Part shown: one piece after another, positions 35,814-45,213 of the stretch
Position numbering within the stretch: position 1 is the first letter of the stretch
How the letters are laid out: each line of letters opens with the position of its first letter
From: Microbacterium sp. H1-D42
GTDB taxonomy: Bacteria; Actinomycetota; Actinomycetes; Actinomycetales; Microbacteriaceae
Length of the DNA stretch: 64,000 nucleotides
NCBI RefSeq assembly: GCF_022637555.1
Contig: NZ_CP093342.1
Coordinates: 1,984,001 to 2,048,000, forward strand
Reading direction: 5' to 3'
The notes under the pieces: model-generated
What the model was told of the DNA's origin: nothing
Databases searched by the model: none
The model's input: only the letters and a program-made list of their open reading frames with translations
Made by a program: the position numbers and the translations under genes

Positions 35814-36809
35814 CTACTCGCGCGGTCGCAGCCGAACCGTCGGCAGCGGCGGGGCGGGCAGCGGCGGACGCTGGCCCGGTGCGAACGGTCCGAACAGCTC
35901 GGGCTTGCCGACATCATGCGGATCGGCCGCTTCGAACCCCAGTTCCGCCTGGTAGCGGCGTCGGAACTCGACGATCTCGTCGTGGCTGCGCCCGACGAAG
36001 TTCCACCACATCACGATCTGCTCATTCAGTGGCACCCCGCCCAGCAGGATCGCCCTGGCACCGGCGGCGCCGGCGGTGATATGCAGTGTGTCGGCACCGG
36101 CCGGCACGTAGCCGAGTTCACGATGGGCGACGCGTGCGCGATTGACGATGAGATCGCCGCGCTCGGCGAGCACCGCGAACTCGAAGTCGTGCCGCACGGT
36201 GAAGGAGGTCTCCGCCCCCGGCTCGAGGATTAGCTCGGCGCCGAGCAGATCAGGTGTGCGGGTGACGACAGGCGACGCCGAGCCCGCCAGCTCTCCGATG
36301 AACACGCGCACGATGACACCTGGCAGGTGCACGGGCTCGGGCGCATAGTGCTCGAAGTGGTGCTCACTGAAGCGTGTCGATTCCGGCAGGGCGTACCAGA
36401 GCTGCACCCCGTGCAGCACGGTGGTCTCAGGCGAGCTGATCTCCTGGTGCGTGATGCCCTGGCCGGCGATCATGAGGTTCAGCTCGCCTGGCAGCACTGG
36501 TGCGGCGACGCCGCTGGAGTCGAGATGGTCGATCCTGCCGGTGAACAGCCAGGAGACGGTCGCCAGCCCCGTGTGCGGATGCCTCGGCACCTCCATCCCG
36601 CCGGTGCGCGCCACGTCGTCGGGGCCGTAGTGGTCGAGGAAGCACCAGGCACCCACGAGCGAACGCCGCTTCTGCGGCAGGGTGCGGTACACGGTCATCG
36701 CCCGCGGTCCTCCGAGCGGCACCTCGCGCGGTGCGAGCACCTCGACGTCGGTGCACATCTCCCCCGGGCCCAGGACCGTGAGCTGTGGGTTCTTCTCGGG
36801 GTTCGTCAC
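35814..36809 (-). CDS. Pirin family protein
   Basis: The 331-residue bicupin has the pirin metal site in HPHTGLATVSW and the downstream HQE in GQGITHQE, followed by a pirin C-terminal domain. Bacterial pirins have been linked to quercetin 2,3-dioxygenase activity or to redox regulation, and the role here is open. The start is a GTG at 36809 with GAGGAGG upstream. The gene follows the dsbA-ccdA-like redox cluster on the same strand and may share its transcript. Confidence 0.88.
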   Translation of the reverse strand: MTNPEKNPQLTVLGPGEMCTDVEVLAPREVPLGGPRAMTVYRTLPQKRRSLVGAWCFLDHYGPDDVARTGGMEVPRHPHTGLATVSWLFTGRIDHLDSSGVAAPVLPGELNLMIAGQGITHQEISSPETTVLHGVQLWYALPESTRFSEHHFEHYAPEPVHLPGVIVRVFIGELAGSASPVVTRTPDLLGAELILEPGAETSFTVRHDFEFAVLAERGDLIVNRARVAHRELGYVPAGADTLHITAGAAGARAILLGGVPLNEQIVMWWNFVGRSHDEIVEFRRRYQAELGFEAADPHDVGKPELFGPFAPGQRPPLPAPPLPTVRLRPRE

Positions 36810-36838
36810 GGGGGCCTCCTCGCTCGGCGCTGCTCTCG

Positions 36839-37345
36839 TCAGCGTACCTCGGTCATCGCCCGCGGCAGCGGGCAGGCGCGCTCCCGACGGATGCGCATCA
36901 CCAGCGCGATTCCCAGCAGCAGGATCGACCCGCCGGCGAGGTAGGGCTGCAGGGGCTCGAAGAACTGCAGGGCGCCTGCGTACCCGAGCGCCAGCAGCAC
37001 GAGTTTGTTGCACACCGGGCATCCGACGGCGAAGAACGTCGCGAACGCGCCTGCCATGCCCAGCGCACCCGCCTTCGTCGTCGCGGTGTCCTTGCGGGCG
37101 ACGTACGTCGCCGCGACAAGCCCGGACAGGGTTCCGGTGATGATCAGCACCGGCCACGCCCAGGGAGTCGGCGGCATCTCGCGCCAGAACCACGGGTTCG
37201 GGATGAGGTCCGTCGGGACCGCGACTGCGAGCACCGTGACCAGCGTCGTGGCTGAAGCGATCAGCCAGCGCCGTGCCGGCCAGGTTCGCAGCTCGGCGAG
37301 CACTGTGCGCGCGATGCCCTGCTCGGAAGCCTCGCCGTCGGTCAC
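36839..37345 (-). CDS. Small membrane protein with a CPVC motif
   Basis: The 168-residue protein has about four membrane helices and a Cys-x-x-Cys pair, CPVC at residues 109-112, at the head of a membrane segment (GCPVCNKLVLLALGY). I do not recognise a named family. Its GTG start overlaps the stop of the CcdA-like gene (GTGA), so it is translationally coupled to a thiol-redox pair. This suggests it passes or receives electrons or handles a thiol substrate or metal at the membrane. It is functionally undescribed as far as I can tell. Confidence 0.72.
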   Translation of the reverse strand: MTDGEASEQGIARTVLAELRTWPARRWLIASATTLVTVLAVAVPTDLIPNPWFWREMPPTPWAWPVLIITGTLSGLVAATYVARKDTATTKAGALGMAGAFATFFAVGCPVCNKLVLLALGYAGALQFFEPLQPYLAGGSILLLGIALVMRIRRERACPLPRAMTEVR

Positions 37346-38181
37346 TTCTCGACCTCCGTCGGGAGTTCGCTCGAGCGGCTCCGCAGCAGCAGCACCGCAC
37401 TGATCCCAGTAAGCACGACGAGCGCGCCGACCGCGAACCACCAGTCCGGGATCGTGGCTGCCACCGCCGATACCGACGACTCCAGCGCGAACTGCGTGTC
37501 GATGCCCACCATCCCGCCCAGATTCGCCGTGCCGTCGGTCACCAGCAGCAGCACGCCGAGCGCAATGGACAGCGCGCCGGTGATGATCATGGTCCAGGAG
37601 TTCTGCCAGCGGCCAATCCGCAGCACACGGGGGCGCATCCAGGCCATCGTCTTCGCACCGAACCGGCGCCACAGCAGTGCCAGGATCAGCAGCGGCAGCG
37701 CCATCCCGAGTGCGTACACCGCCAGCAGAATCGCGCCGTACAGCGGTGAACCGCCCAGCGAGGCCACCATCAGCACCGAGCCGAGGATCGGTCCGGTGCA
37801 CACGCCGGCGACCGCATACACGGCCCCGAGCAGGAAGACCGAGACCACCGAGGTGCTGTCCTTGTCAGCACGCTGCACGCGCGCGATGCCCGGAATCGGC
37901 ACACCGAGCAGTTGGATGAGTCCAACCACGATGATGAGCACCGCGACGGTGGTGATGAGGACGCCGCGGTTCTCGCCCAGCAGAGACCCGAACACCCCAG
38001 AGAAGACTCCGAGCGGGATCAGTGTGACCAGCAGGCCTAGCAGGAAGATCCCGGTGCGCGAGAGCAGTTTCGCCGGCGTCGTGAACGCGTAGGCGAAGAA
38101 GGCCGGCAGCAGCATGATCGAGCAGGGGCTCAGCAGCGAGAGGATGCCGCCGAGAAATGCCCCGATGTAGCCGATGTCCAT
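37342..38181 (-). CDS. CcdA/DsbD-like transmembrane thiol-disulfide carrier
   Basis: The 279-residue membrane protein resembles the DsbD central domain/CcdA. The redox cysteines sit in SLLSPCS (Cys20) and AGVCTGP (Cys128), in pseudo-symmetric helices. Such proteins carry reducing equivalents from cytosolic thioredoxin to extracytoplasmic thiol enzymes. It has two extra C-terminal helices. The ATG at 38181 is 6 bases after the stop of the DsbA-like gene, and the CPVC membrane protein overlaps its end, so the three genes form an operon. Confidence 0.86.
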   Translation of the reverse strand: MDIGYIGAFLGGILSLLSPCSIMLLPAFFAYAFTTPAKLLSRTGIFLLGLLVTLIPLGVFSGVFGSLLGENRGVLITTVAVLIIVVGLIQLLGVPIPGIARVQRADKDSTSVVSVFLLGAVYAVAGVCTGPILGSVLMVASLGGSPLYGAILLAVYALGMALPLLILALLWRRFGAKTMAWMRPRVLRIGRWQNSWTMIITGALSIALGVLLLVTDGTANLGGMVGIDTQFALESSVSAVAATIPDWWFAVGALVVLTGISAVLLLRSRSSELPTEVEK

Positions 38182-38187
38182 GCCGCG

Positions 38188-38925
38188 CTACCCCGCGACG
38201 CGCGCCAGCTCGGCGTCGATCACCTGACGGAACGAATCGATGGGCTGGGCGCCCATGACAGGTGTCTGACCGATCAGGAACGTGGGCGTGCTCTGCACGC
38301 CGAGGGACTGCGCCTCCTGCGCGTCGACGGCGACCGCCTGCTGCAGGGTGGGGTCATCAAGGGCGGCCGCGAACGCCGCTTGGTCAGGTACCCCAATCTC
38401 GACTGCGAAAGCCAGCAGCTGCTCACGGGGCAGGTCCTTGCGGCCGTCGCCTTGGAAGGCGTACACGGCGTGCTGGTACTCCCAGAACAGGCCCTGCTGT
38501 CCGGCGGCGCGCGCGGCGACGGCGGCATTCATCGAGTCCTCACCGAAGATCGGGATGTCGCGCCACTCGACGCGCAACTGTCCCGCATCGACGTACTCGC
38601 TCACGATCTGCGGCAGAGTCTCCATCGCGAACACGCCGCAGTAAGGGCAGCGATAGTCGGCGTATTCGATGAGCACCACAGGGGCATCCACGTCACCGAT
38701 CGCGGCGATGTCACCGTCGACGCGACGGGAGAGATCGGGCAGCTGCGGCGCCTCGGACTCCTCTGCGGTGGGCGTCTGCTCCCCGGCGGCCGGCGGAGCG
38801 GCACTCGGCTCGCCCTGCCCTGGCCGCGTCAGCGAAGCGATCAGAACGACGGCGATCAGGGCGGCGCCTGCGAGGGCGATGATCAGAATCCGGCGGCGGT
38901 TCCGCGGCGCGCGGGTGGTGGTCAC
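38188..38925 (-). CDS. DsbA-family membrane-anchored thioredoxin-fold protein
   Basis: The 245-residue protein has an N-terminal membrane anchor (about residues 13-33), a Pro/Ala/Glu linker, and a thioredoxin fold with active site CPYC at 93-96 and cis-Pro segment STPTFLIG. It should act outside the membrane as a disulfide oxidase or isomerase, as in DSBA-like proteins of Gram-positives. The GTG at 38925 is preceded by GGAGG. Together with the CcdA-like gene it likely forms a reductive or oxidative folding pathway. Confidence 0.9.
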   Translation of the reverse strand: MTTTRAPRNRRRILIIALAGAALIAVVLIASLTRPGQGEPSAAPPAAGEQTPTAEESEAPQLPDLSRRVDGDIAAIGDVDAPVVLIEYADYRCPYCGVFAMETLPQIVSEYVDAGQLRVEWRDIPIFGEDSMNAAVAARAAGQQGLFWEYQHAVYAFQGDGRKDLPREQLLAFAVEIGVPDQAAFAAALDDPTLQQAVAVDAQEAQSLGVQSTPTFLIGQTPVMGAQPIDSFRQVIDAELARVAG

Positions 38926-39039
38926 GACAGCATCCTCCAGGGTCCCATCAACCCTATCCGCGCCTTGCTATGCGTTGCCTCACCGGGCCGGCAGGCAGGG
39001 GTGTAACGACAGTCACTCCCAGGATCGCGCCGCCCGCTC

Positions 39040-39052
39040 TAGCGTGGTGGAC
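39040..39052 (+). promoter_or_regulatory. Leaderless -10 box of the aldo/keto reductase gene
   Basis: TAGCGT (39040-39045) is followed by exactly 7 bases and the ATG at 39053. The same hexamer and spacing occur ahead of the XRE gene and the ArsR-like gene. Confidence 0.6.
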
Positions 39053-39931
39053 ATGACCGACCACCTGACCTTGAACAACGGCGTCGAGATGCCCGCCATC
39101 GGCTTCGGCGTCTTCCAGACGCCACCTGCCGAGACGGCCGACCCAGTGGCATCCGCCCTCGATGTCGGATACCGACTGATCGACACCGCCGCTGCCTATG
39201 CGAACGAACGAGGCGTCGGAGACGCCGTGCGCGCGTCCGGCCTCGCACGCGCTGAGGTCTTCCTCGAATCGAAGGTGTGGATCTCGGACTACGGCTACGA
39301 CCAGACCCTGCACGCGTTCGAGAAGAGCGCTCGCAAGCTGCAGACCGACGTGATCGACCTGTTCATCCTGCATCAGGCGCTGCCCGGCGACTTCGAGCGG
39401 ACCATCGCCGCGTACAGGGCCCTCGAGACCCTGCTGGCTGACGGCAGGGTGCGCGCGATCGGGGTGAGCAACTTCATGGTCGAGCACCTCAGGGCGCTGC
39501 TCGAGAGCACCGACGTCGTGCCTGCCGTGAATCAGATCGAAGTGCACCCGTACTTCCAGCAGCGCGACGTGCAGGCATTCGGCGCCGAGCACGGCATCCT
39601 GACTCAGGCGTGGTCGCCGATCGGCGGCATCACGGCGTATCGCGGCGGGACCAAGAGCACGTTCGACGATCCGACGCTCGTCGAGATCGCCGCGAATCAC
39701 GGCAAGAGCGCTGCTCAGGTGATGCTGCGGTGGCACATCCAGCAGGGTGTGCAGGCGATCCCGAAGTCCGTGAACCCGTCGCGCATCGCCGAGAACTTCG
39801 ATGTGTTCGACTTCGCGCTCAGCGCTGACGAGACCGCCCGCATCGATGCCCTCGACACCGGTGTGCGTGGTGGGCCGGAGCCCGAGATGATCACCCTCGA
39901 GACATTCGGCCGCGACATCCCGGAGTCGTAA
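39053..39931 (+). CDS. Aldo/keto reductase
   Basis: The 292-residue NADPH-dependent oxidoreductase has the AKR tetrad visible. Asp and Tyr lie in YRLIDTAAAYANE, Lys in ESKVWISDYG, and His in FILHQALPG. GVSNFMVEHL and the C-terminal cofactor segment IPKSVNPSRIAENFDVF follow. It resembles the AKR5-type 2,5-diketogluconate or methylglyoxal reductases, and the substrate is unknown. Its TAA stop touches the promoter of the downstream XRE regulator, which may control it. Confidence 0.9.
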   Translation: MTDHLTLNNGVEMPAIGFGVFQTPPAETADPVASALDVGYRLIDTAAAYANERGVGDAVRASGLARAEVFLESKVWISDYGYDQTLHAFEKSARKLQTDVIDLFILHQALPGDFERTIAAYRALETLLADGRVRAIGVSNFMVEHLRALLESTDVVPAVNQIEVHPYFQQRDVQAFGAEHGILTQAWSPIGGITAYRGGTKSTFDDPTLVEIAANHGKSAAQVMLRWHIQQGVQAIPKSVNPSRIAENFDVFDFALSADETARIDALDTGVRGGPEPEMITLETFGRDIPES

Positions 39932-39944
39932 TAGCGTGTCGGGC
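39932..39944 (+). promoter_or_regulatory. Leaderless -10 box of the XRE gene
   Basis: TAGCGT (39932-39937) begins directly after the reductase TAA stop and is followed by 7 bases and the ATG at 39945. This spacing selects that ATG over an upstream in-frame GTG at 39936. Confidence 0.6.
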
Positions 39945-40814
39945 ATGGACCATCGCAGCGAAGTGCGCGAGTTCCTCTCGACGCGCCGAGCACGGCTGAC
40001 GCCGGACGTGGCCGGCATCATCGGAGGGGGCCGCCGACGTGTGCCTGGTCTGCGTCGTGAAGAGGTCGCCATGCTCGCCGGCGTGAGCGTGGATTACTAC
40101 GCCCGGATGGAACGCGGCGACCTGTCCGGAGTCTCACGAGAGGTGCTCGACGCGCTCGCCCGCGCGCTGCATCTGGATGAGGCCGAAGTCGCCCACCTGC
40201 GGGATCTTGCAGGCGCTGCGACGCCCGCCCGCCCCGGCCGCGGGCCGACGCGCACCGGCACGCCAGCGGTACGGCCAGGGCTGCAGCGATTGCTCGACGC
40301 GATCAGCGCTCCGGCGTACATCGCCAACACGCGCAAGGACTTCCTCGCGGTCAACGCGATCGGGCGTGCCTTGTTCTCGCCGATCATCGATGACCCCGCC
40401 AACGGGTGCAACAATGCTCGGTTCACCTTCTTCAACCCCGCCGCCCGGATCTTCTATCCGGACTGGGAGACCGGCGCGAACAGCATCGTCGCCTCGCTGC
40501 GGGTCGAAGCGGGTCGTGCCCCGCACGACAAGGCGCTCACGGATCTGATCGGCGAACTCGTGACGCGCAGCGATGTGTTCCGCACGCGGTGGGCGGCCCA
40601 CGACGTGCGCTTCCATCGCACAGGAAGCAAGCGCATCCGGCATCCCGAGGTCGGAGACTTCATCTTCGACTACGAGGCGCTCGAGCTCCCCGCGGATCCG
40701 GGCCTGCTCATGTACACGATGGTCCCCGCCGTCGACGCGCCGACAGAGGAGCGACTGCGGCTTCTGGGCAGCCTCGCCGCCTCCAGGCCGCTGCCGCGGG
40801 CATCGACGATCTGA
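39945..40814 (+). CDS. XRE-family regulator with MmyB-like ligand domain
   Basis: The 289-residue protein has an N-terminal helix-turn-helix (VPGLRREEVAMLAGVSVDYYARMERG). A C-terminal MmyB-type domain follows with the usual pattern (PAYIANTRKDFLAVNAIGRALF, NNARFTFFNPAARIFYPDW). MmyB domains are PAS-like and have been linked to fatty-acid ligands. Such regulators very often sit beside an oxidoreductase, as here with the aldo/keto reductase. The ATG at 39945 was chosen on promoter spacing. Confidence 0.9.
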   Translation: MDHRSEVREFLSTRRARLTPDVAGIIGGGRRRVPGLRREEVAMLAGVSVDYYARMERGDLSGVSREVLDALARALHLDEAEVAHLRDLAGAATPARPGRGPTRTGTPAVRPGLQRLLDAISAPAYIANTRKDFLAVNAIGRALFSPIIDDPANGCNNARFTFFNPAARIFYPDWETGANSIVASLRVEAGRAPHDKALTDLIGELVTRSDVFRTRWAAHDVRFHRTGSKRIRHPEVGDFIFDYEALELPADPGLLMYTMVPAVDAPTEERLRLLGSLAASRPLPRASTI

Positions 40815-40866
40815 ACCGCAGCATGGCGTCGCCGGGCGAAGGCGCGATTCATGCGAGTCTGGATGC

Positions 40867-41289
40867 ATGGATCTGCCGGTGTCGCGTGAACTGGTCATTC
40901 CGGCCACAGAGCTGGAGTGGCGTTTCTCGCGCTCCCCAGGCCCTGGCGGGCAGCATGTGAACACCTCGGACAGCCGCGCGGAACTGTCGTGGGATGTCGC
41001 GTCCTCGCGGGTCCTGACCGACGAACAGCGCGAGCAGCTGCTCGCACGGCTGAGTGGACGTCTTGTCGCAGGCGTCGTCACCGTCGCAGCGTCCGAGCAG
41101 CGCTCCCAGCTGCGCAACCGCGAGACCGCGTTGCAGAAGCTCGCCGTCATCATCACCGCCGCGCTGGCACCTGACGGCCCGAAACGGCGCCCGACCAAGC
41201 CCACCAGAGGGTCTGCCCGCCGCCATGCGGCGGCGAAGACACGGCGGTCCGAGACGAAGAGCCTCCGCAAGAGGCCGCATAGCGAGTGA
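40867..41289 (+). CDS. arfB: Peptidyl-tRNA hydrolase ArfB-like ribosome rescue factor
   Basis: The 140-residue protein contains the release-factor motif GGQ in SPGPGGQHVNTSDSR. It ends in a very basic tail (GSARRHAAAKTRRSETKS), the part of ArfB/YaeJ that enters the empty mRNA channel of stalled ribosomes. It should hydrolyse peptidyl-tRNA on ribosomes that lack a stop codon. The ATG at 40867 gives the family-typical N-terminus. It lies between an XRE regulator and tRNA-Gln with no obvious operon partner. Confidence 0.9.
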   Translation: MDLPVSRELVIPATELEWRFSRSPGPGGQHVNTSDSRAELSWDVASSRVLTDEQREQLLARLSGRLVAGVVTVAASEQRSQLRNRETALQKLAVIITAALAPDGPKRRPTKPTRGSARRHAAAKTRRSETKSLRKRPHSE

Positions 41290-41328
41290 CGCCCCGCGGC
41301 GGCCCGGGGTGAAGATCCGGGTACAAGA

Positions 41329-41352
41329 AAACCCCCGGAGAACCGAGGGTTT
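41329..41352 (-). terminator. Terminator of tRNA-Gln
   Basis: On the minus strand AAACCCTCGG and CCGGGGGTTT form a 10-bp stem with one G-U pair and a 4-base loop, followed by TTCTTGT. It lies 8 bases past the tRNA and also faces the arfB 3' end. Confidence 0.78.
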
Positions 41353-41360
41353 CAGACTTG

Positions 41361-41432
41361 CTGGGGTACCTGGACTCGAACCAAGAATGGCGGTACCAGA
41401 AACCGCTGTGTTGCCAATTACACCATACCCCA
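41361..41432 (-). tRNA. tRNA-Gln (anticodon CTG)
   Basis: The 72-base sequence folds with the acceptor stem TGGGGTA/TACCCCA and an anticodon arm GCGGT/ACCGC with loop TTCTGGT (anticodon CTG). The T arm contains GGTTCGAGTCC. The discriminator is G and CCA is not encoded. Confidence 0.95.
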
Positions 41433-41543
41433 AGGGCAAAACCGGAGTCTTGCACCGAGGTAAAAGCTTACCGGAGCGCGCGGTAGATGGCGAATCGAGA
41501 TGGGCACCCCGGGCGTGGCGCGAGCGTCATCGTCGCTGGAACC

Positions 41544-42857
41544 TCACAGCTCGCCCATCCGCGCCGGTCGCGCCCAGTGCCGGAAGACCGTCGACCGGGT
41601 GATGCGGGCGAGATCCGCCAGCAGCGCGCCGACCTTGGTGCCGATGCACAGGCTGAGGAACATCATCGGCGCCGATGCCAGTGCCTGTGCATCGAAACTC
41701 GCCAGCGCGACGAGGCCGACGGTACCTGGCACGAGCAGCAGGAACGCGGGCTGGAAAGACACCGTCGCCGGGATCGACAGTGTCACGCGCTCCAGCACGC
41801 GCGCGGCGACGAACAGCACCGCGGCGGCGATCCCGATCGCCACCACGCTGCCCACCTGCGGACTGAACAGGGCGAGCACCGCGTACGTGCCAGTCATCAC
41901 GACGATGCACACGACGGTCAGGCGGAACCCCGACCCGAATGCCAGACCGATGCCGACGGCGAGCACGATGACGGCGACCCACGACATCCACAGCGGCGGC
42001 AGCGCCGCCCAGCCGCCGCCGTCACCAGTCAACTGCAGGGCTTCGCCGACGAGAGCGGCGGATGCTGAATCGATGCGCATTCCGGTCAGCGCGGCGCCCG
42101 AATACACGCCGGCCGCCATGAACGCGAGCATGATCAGGCCGTACATCAGCCGTGACGCGCCAGTGACGATGTCCGTGGAGGTCAGCTCGAGCAGCGCGTT
42201 CGTGATCAGCGCGCCCGGCACCAGGATCGCGATCGGCGCACACACAGCGAACAGCGGCACGGGGCCGAGATCAAGCGCGTTCGCGACGACGCCGACGAGG
42301 ATCGTCGAGACGAACGCCGACACGAACGGGGCGACGGCCGCCGCTGCGCGCACGCGCATCATCACCATCGTCAGGCCGCCGACGACCAGCCCGACCAGCA
42401 GCGCCAGCACCACCGCCCACCAGGGGCAGCGGAACAGCACGGCCAGCGACAGCGAGAGCAGACCGCAGCCGATCACGTTCTGCATGCCGGGCATCCGACG
42501 CGGTGTGGCGCGGATCGCCTTCATGCGCTTGGGCGCGTCCGCCAACGCGACCGCACCCGACTCGAGATCGCGCACGAGCCTGCTCGCGCGCGCCGATTGA
42601 CGGAAGGTCAGGGCCTCGCCCTTGCCGATCACGGTCGTGGTGGCCGCCGCGGCGCCTGGGCGGCTCACCATCACCATCTCTGGCAGGATCGCGAACTCGA
42701 CAGATGTCCCTGGCGCTGCCATCCGGCTGACCTGCTCGAGGGTGCCGCGCACGTCGGTCACCGACGTGCCGCACTCCAGCAGCAGTACGCCGAGGTCACC
42801 GAGGATGACATCGGTCTCGGCTGTGGGAATCACGGCATCCGCCGACCCTCGTGTCAC
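41544..42857 (-). CDS. ThrE-family threonine/serine exporter
   Basis: The 437-residue protein has the fused ThrE layout: an N-terminal DUF1212 domain with a hydrophilic segment and five helices, then a second five-helix domain (DUF3815). The signatures [17 protein letters not shown] and [10 protein letters not shown] are typical. ThrE of Corynebacterium exports L-threonine and L-serine by proton motive force. Its GTG start overlaps the gltX stop (GTGA), so it is translationally coupled to gltX, which is an unusual partner. Confidence 0.88.
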   Translation of the reverse strand: MTRGSADAVIPTAETDVILGDLGVLLLECGTSVTDVRGTLEQVSRMAAPGTSVEFAILPEMVMVSRPGAAAATTTVIGKGEALTFRQSARASRLVRDLESGAVALADAPKRMKAIRATPRRMPGMQNVIGCGLLSLSLAVLFRCPWWAVVLALLVGLVVGGLTMVMMRVRAAAAVAPFVSAFVSTILVGVVANALDLGPVPLFAVCAPIAILVPGALITNALLELTSTDIVTGASRLMYGLIMLAFMAAGVYSGAALTGMRIDSASAALVGEALQLTGDGGGWAALPPLWMSWVAVIVLAVGIGLAFGSGFRLTVVCIVVMTGTYAVLALFSPQVGSVVAIGIAAAVLFVAARVLERVTLSIPATVSFQPAFLLLVPGTVGLVALASFDAQALASAPMMFLSLCIGTKVGALLADLARITRSTVFRHWARPARMGEL

Positions 42858-44362
42858 GCCAGGTGATCAGCCAGCGCGCGCAGTCGACGCAGCGACTCGT
42901 CCTTGCCGAGCAACTCCATCGACTCGAACAGCGGCGGCGAGATGCGACGACCGGTGAGGGCGACGCGCGGCGGACCGTACGCCACGCGGGGCTTCAGCTC
43001 GAGCTTCTCGACGAGCTCTGCTGCGAGGGCGGACTGGATCGCCTCCGGGGTGAAATCCTCCACCGGCTCCAGCGCGGTGATGCACGCGGCGAGCACGTCG
43101 GCGGCGTTCGCCGGCAGGCCCTTCAAGGCGTCTGCTTCGTAGGTCAGCTCGTCGGCGAACAGGAAGCCCAGCAGGCCGGGCGCCTCACCGAGCAGCTGCA
43201 TGCGCTCTTGCACCAGCGGTGCCGCGCGGAACGCCAGCACGATCTGCTCGTGGGTCGGCTCGCCGCCGGCGAAGACGTTGCCATCGACGAGGTACGGCAG
43301 CATCCGCTCGGCGAAGTCCTTCGCATCCAGCAGCCGGATGTGGTCGCCGTTGATCGACTCGGCCTTCTTCTGGTCGAAGCGGGCCGGGTTCGGGTTGACG
43401 TCGACGATGTCGAACGCCTCGATGAACTCGTCGAGTGAGAAGACGTCGCGGTCGTGAGAGATCGACCAGCCGAGCAGCGCGAGGTAGTTCAGCAGACCCT
43501 CGTGGATGAATCCGCGCTCGCGGTGCAGGAACAGGTCGGCCTGCGGGTCGCGCTTGGAGAGTTTCTTGTTGCCGGTCTCGCCGAGCACCAGCGGCATGTG
43601 CGCGAAGCGCGGCACGAACGTCGTGACACCGGCCTGGATGAGCGCGTCGTAGAGCGCCAGCTGGCGGGCGGTGGAGGGCATCAGGTCTTCGCCGCGCAGC
43701 ACGTGCGTGATGCCCATCAGCGCATCATCGACCGGGTTCACGAACGTGTACAGCGGCACGCCGTTCGGGCGCACGACCACGAAGTCGGGGAAGGATCCAG
43801 CGGGGAACGTCACCTCGCCGCGGATGAGGTCTTCGTAGGTGAGGTCCTCATCCGGCACCCGCAGGCGTAGCGCGGGCTGACGGCCCTCGGCCTGGAAGGC
43901 GGCCTTCTGCTCGTCGGTCAGGTCGCGGTCGAAGTTGTCGTAGCCGAGCTGCTTCGCCCGTCCTGCGGCCTCGTTGCGCGCGTCGATCTCCTCGGCGGTC
44001 GAGTAGCTCTCGTAGAGCGCGCCTGTGGCTTTGAGCTTCTCGATGACCTCGCGGTAGATGTCGTGGCGCTGCGACTGACGGTAGGGCGCATGCGGGCCGC
44101 CGACCTCGACGCCCTCGTCCCAGTCGATCTTCATCCAGGTGAGCGCGTCGACCAGCTGGCGGAAGCTCTCTTCACTGTCGCGGGCGGCATCGGTGTCTTC
44201 GATGCGGAAGATCAGCTTGCCGCCGTTGTGGCGTGCGTACGCCCAGTTGTACAGCGCCGTGCGCACCATGCCGACGTGCGGCAGGCCGGTCGGCGAGGGG
44301 CAGAAGCGCACACGGACGTCAGAGCCGGTCGCGGTGGTGGTGAGTGGGTGCACGGTAGCCAT
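42854..44362 (-). CDS. gltX: Glutamyl-tRNA synthetase
   Basis: This is a 502-residue class I aminoacyl-tRNA synthetase. The HIGH-type motif is [13 protein letters not shown] and the KMSKS-type motif is NKKLSKRDP. Actinobacteria usually make Gln-tRNA(Gln) by charging tRNA(Gln) with Glu and amidating it with GatCAB, so this enzyme is probably non-discriminating. tRNA-Gln lies 1.4 kb away on the same strand. A -10 box TAGAAT (44372-44377) is 9 bases ahead of the ATG. Confidence 0.96.
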   Translation of the reverse strand: MATVHPLTTTATGSDVRVRFCPSPTGLPHVGMVRTALYNWAYARHNGGKLIFRIEDTDAARDSEESFRQLVDALTWMKIDWDEGVEVGGPHAPYRQSQRHDIYREVIEKLKATGALYESYSTAEEIDARNEAAGRAKQLGYDNFDRDLTDEQKAAFQAEGRQPALRLRVPDEDLTYEDLIRGEVTFPAGSFPDFVVVRPNGVPLYTFVNPVDDALMGITHVLRGEDLMPSTARQLALYDALIQAGVTTFVPRFAHMPLVLGETGNKKLSKRDPQADLFLHRERGFIHEGLLNYLALLGWSISHDRDVFSLDEFIEAFDIVDVNPNPARFDQKKAESINGDHIRLLDAKDFAERMLPYLVDGNVFAGGEPTHEQIVLAFRAAPLVQERMQLLGEAPGLLGFLFADELTYEADALKGLPANAADVLAACITALEPVEDFTPEAIQSALAAELVEKLELKPRVAYGPPRVALTGRRISPPLFESMELLGKDESLRRLRALADHLA

Positions 44363-44417
44363 ATCCCCTCGATTCTATCCGGGGCGGGCTGCGGCCACAG
44401 GCCCGCCCGGTTACCGC

Positions 44418-45176
44418 TCAGTCGAGGTGATCCACGGCGATCGCGGCCGTCTGCTGCATCGGGATCCCTTCGCCATCGCCGCGCTCGGCGGCGATGCTGT
44501 CGAACGCCTGTCGGAAGCGCTCGCGATCAGCATCCGACAGCGTCCGGTAGAAGGCTCCGGCACCCGCCACTCCCCCGACGACCGACTGCCAGAGCACGGC
44601 CGGTCTCGGATGCCAGGTCCAGGTGAGCTCCGTCATGGCAGGGCTCCAACCGGCATCGATCAGCATCGATTCGAACCCTGCGGTGGTGCGCTCGAAGTCC
44701 TTGTCGGCGGGCAGGCGGCCGCCGGTTGCCGGGGCGAGGGCGGCTCGATCCATGACCTCGCCCCAGAAGGCGAAGGGTGATCCCGACCACGTGGTCGCGA
44801 TGACCGTGCTGCGAGCGACGCGCCGCAGTTCGGCTGCACCGGCGCGCGGGTCTGGCAGGTGGTTGAGCACGAAGTTCGCGACGACGACGTGGAACGAGGC
44901 GTCGGCGAAGTCCAGCGCCGGCAGGGCACCTGCCGCCAGCGGCAGTGTCGGATGCTGTCGCCTCGCAGCCTCGCGCATGCTGGGTTCCGGTTCGCACGCG
45001 GTGACCTGCCAGCCGGCATCCGCCCACGCCGCGGCGAGAGAGCCGTCGCCCGAGCCGACGTCGAGAAGCGACCGGCCGTCGGCCGCACCGGCGAGCTGGC
45101 GGAGCCGCTCCCCCGTGCCCGCGCACAACTGCGCATAGGAAGCCGCGTACGCCTCGCCAGTGCCGGCCCAGCTCAT
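44418..45176 (-). CDS. Class I SAM-dependent methyltransferase
   Basis: The 252-residue protein has methyltransferase motif I in LLDVGSGDGSLA and an acidic residue after it in ACEPEPSM. The post-motif II segment is VVANFVLNHLPDP. These are features of the UbiE/Methyltransf_11 group of small-molecule methyltransferases. The substrate is unknown. It lies 37 bases downstream of an MFS gene on the same strand, probably in one transcript. Confidence 0.82.
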   Translation of the reverse strand: MSWAGTGEAYAASYAQLCAGTGERLRQLAGAADGRSLLDVGSGDGSLAAAWADAGWQVTACEPEPSMREAARRQHPTLPLAAGALPALDFADASFHVVVANFVLNHLPDPRAGAAELRRVARSTVIATTWSGSPFAFWGEVMDRAALAPATGGRLPADKDFERTTAGFESMLIDAGWSPAMTELTWTWHPRPAVLWQSVVGGVAGAGAFYRTLSDADRERFRQAFDSIAAERGDGEGIPMQQTAAIAVDHLD

Positions 45177-45213
45177 GCGTGCTCAGCCCTGGCGCTGCCG
45201 CGGCCCGCCAGGC

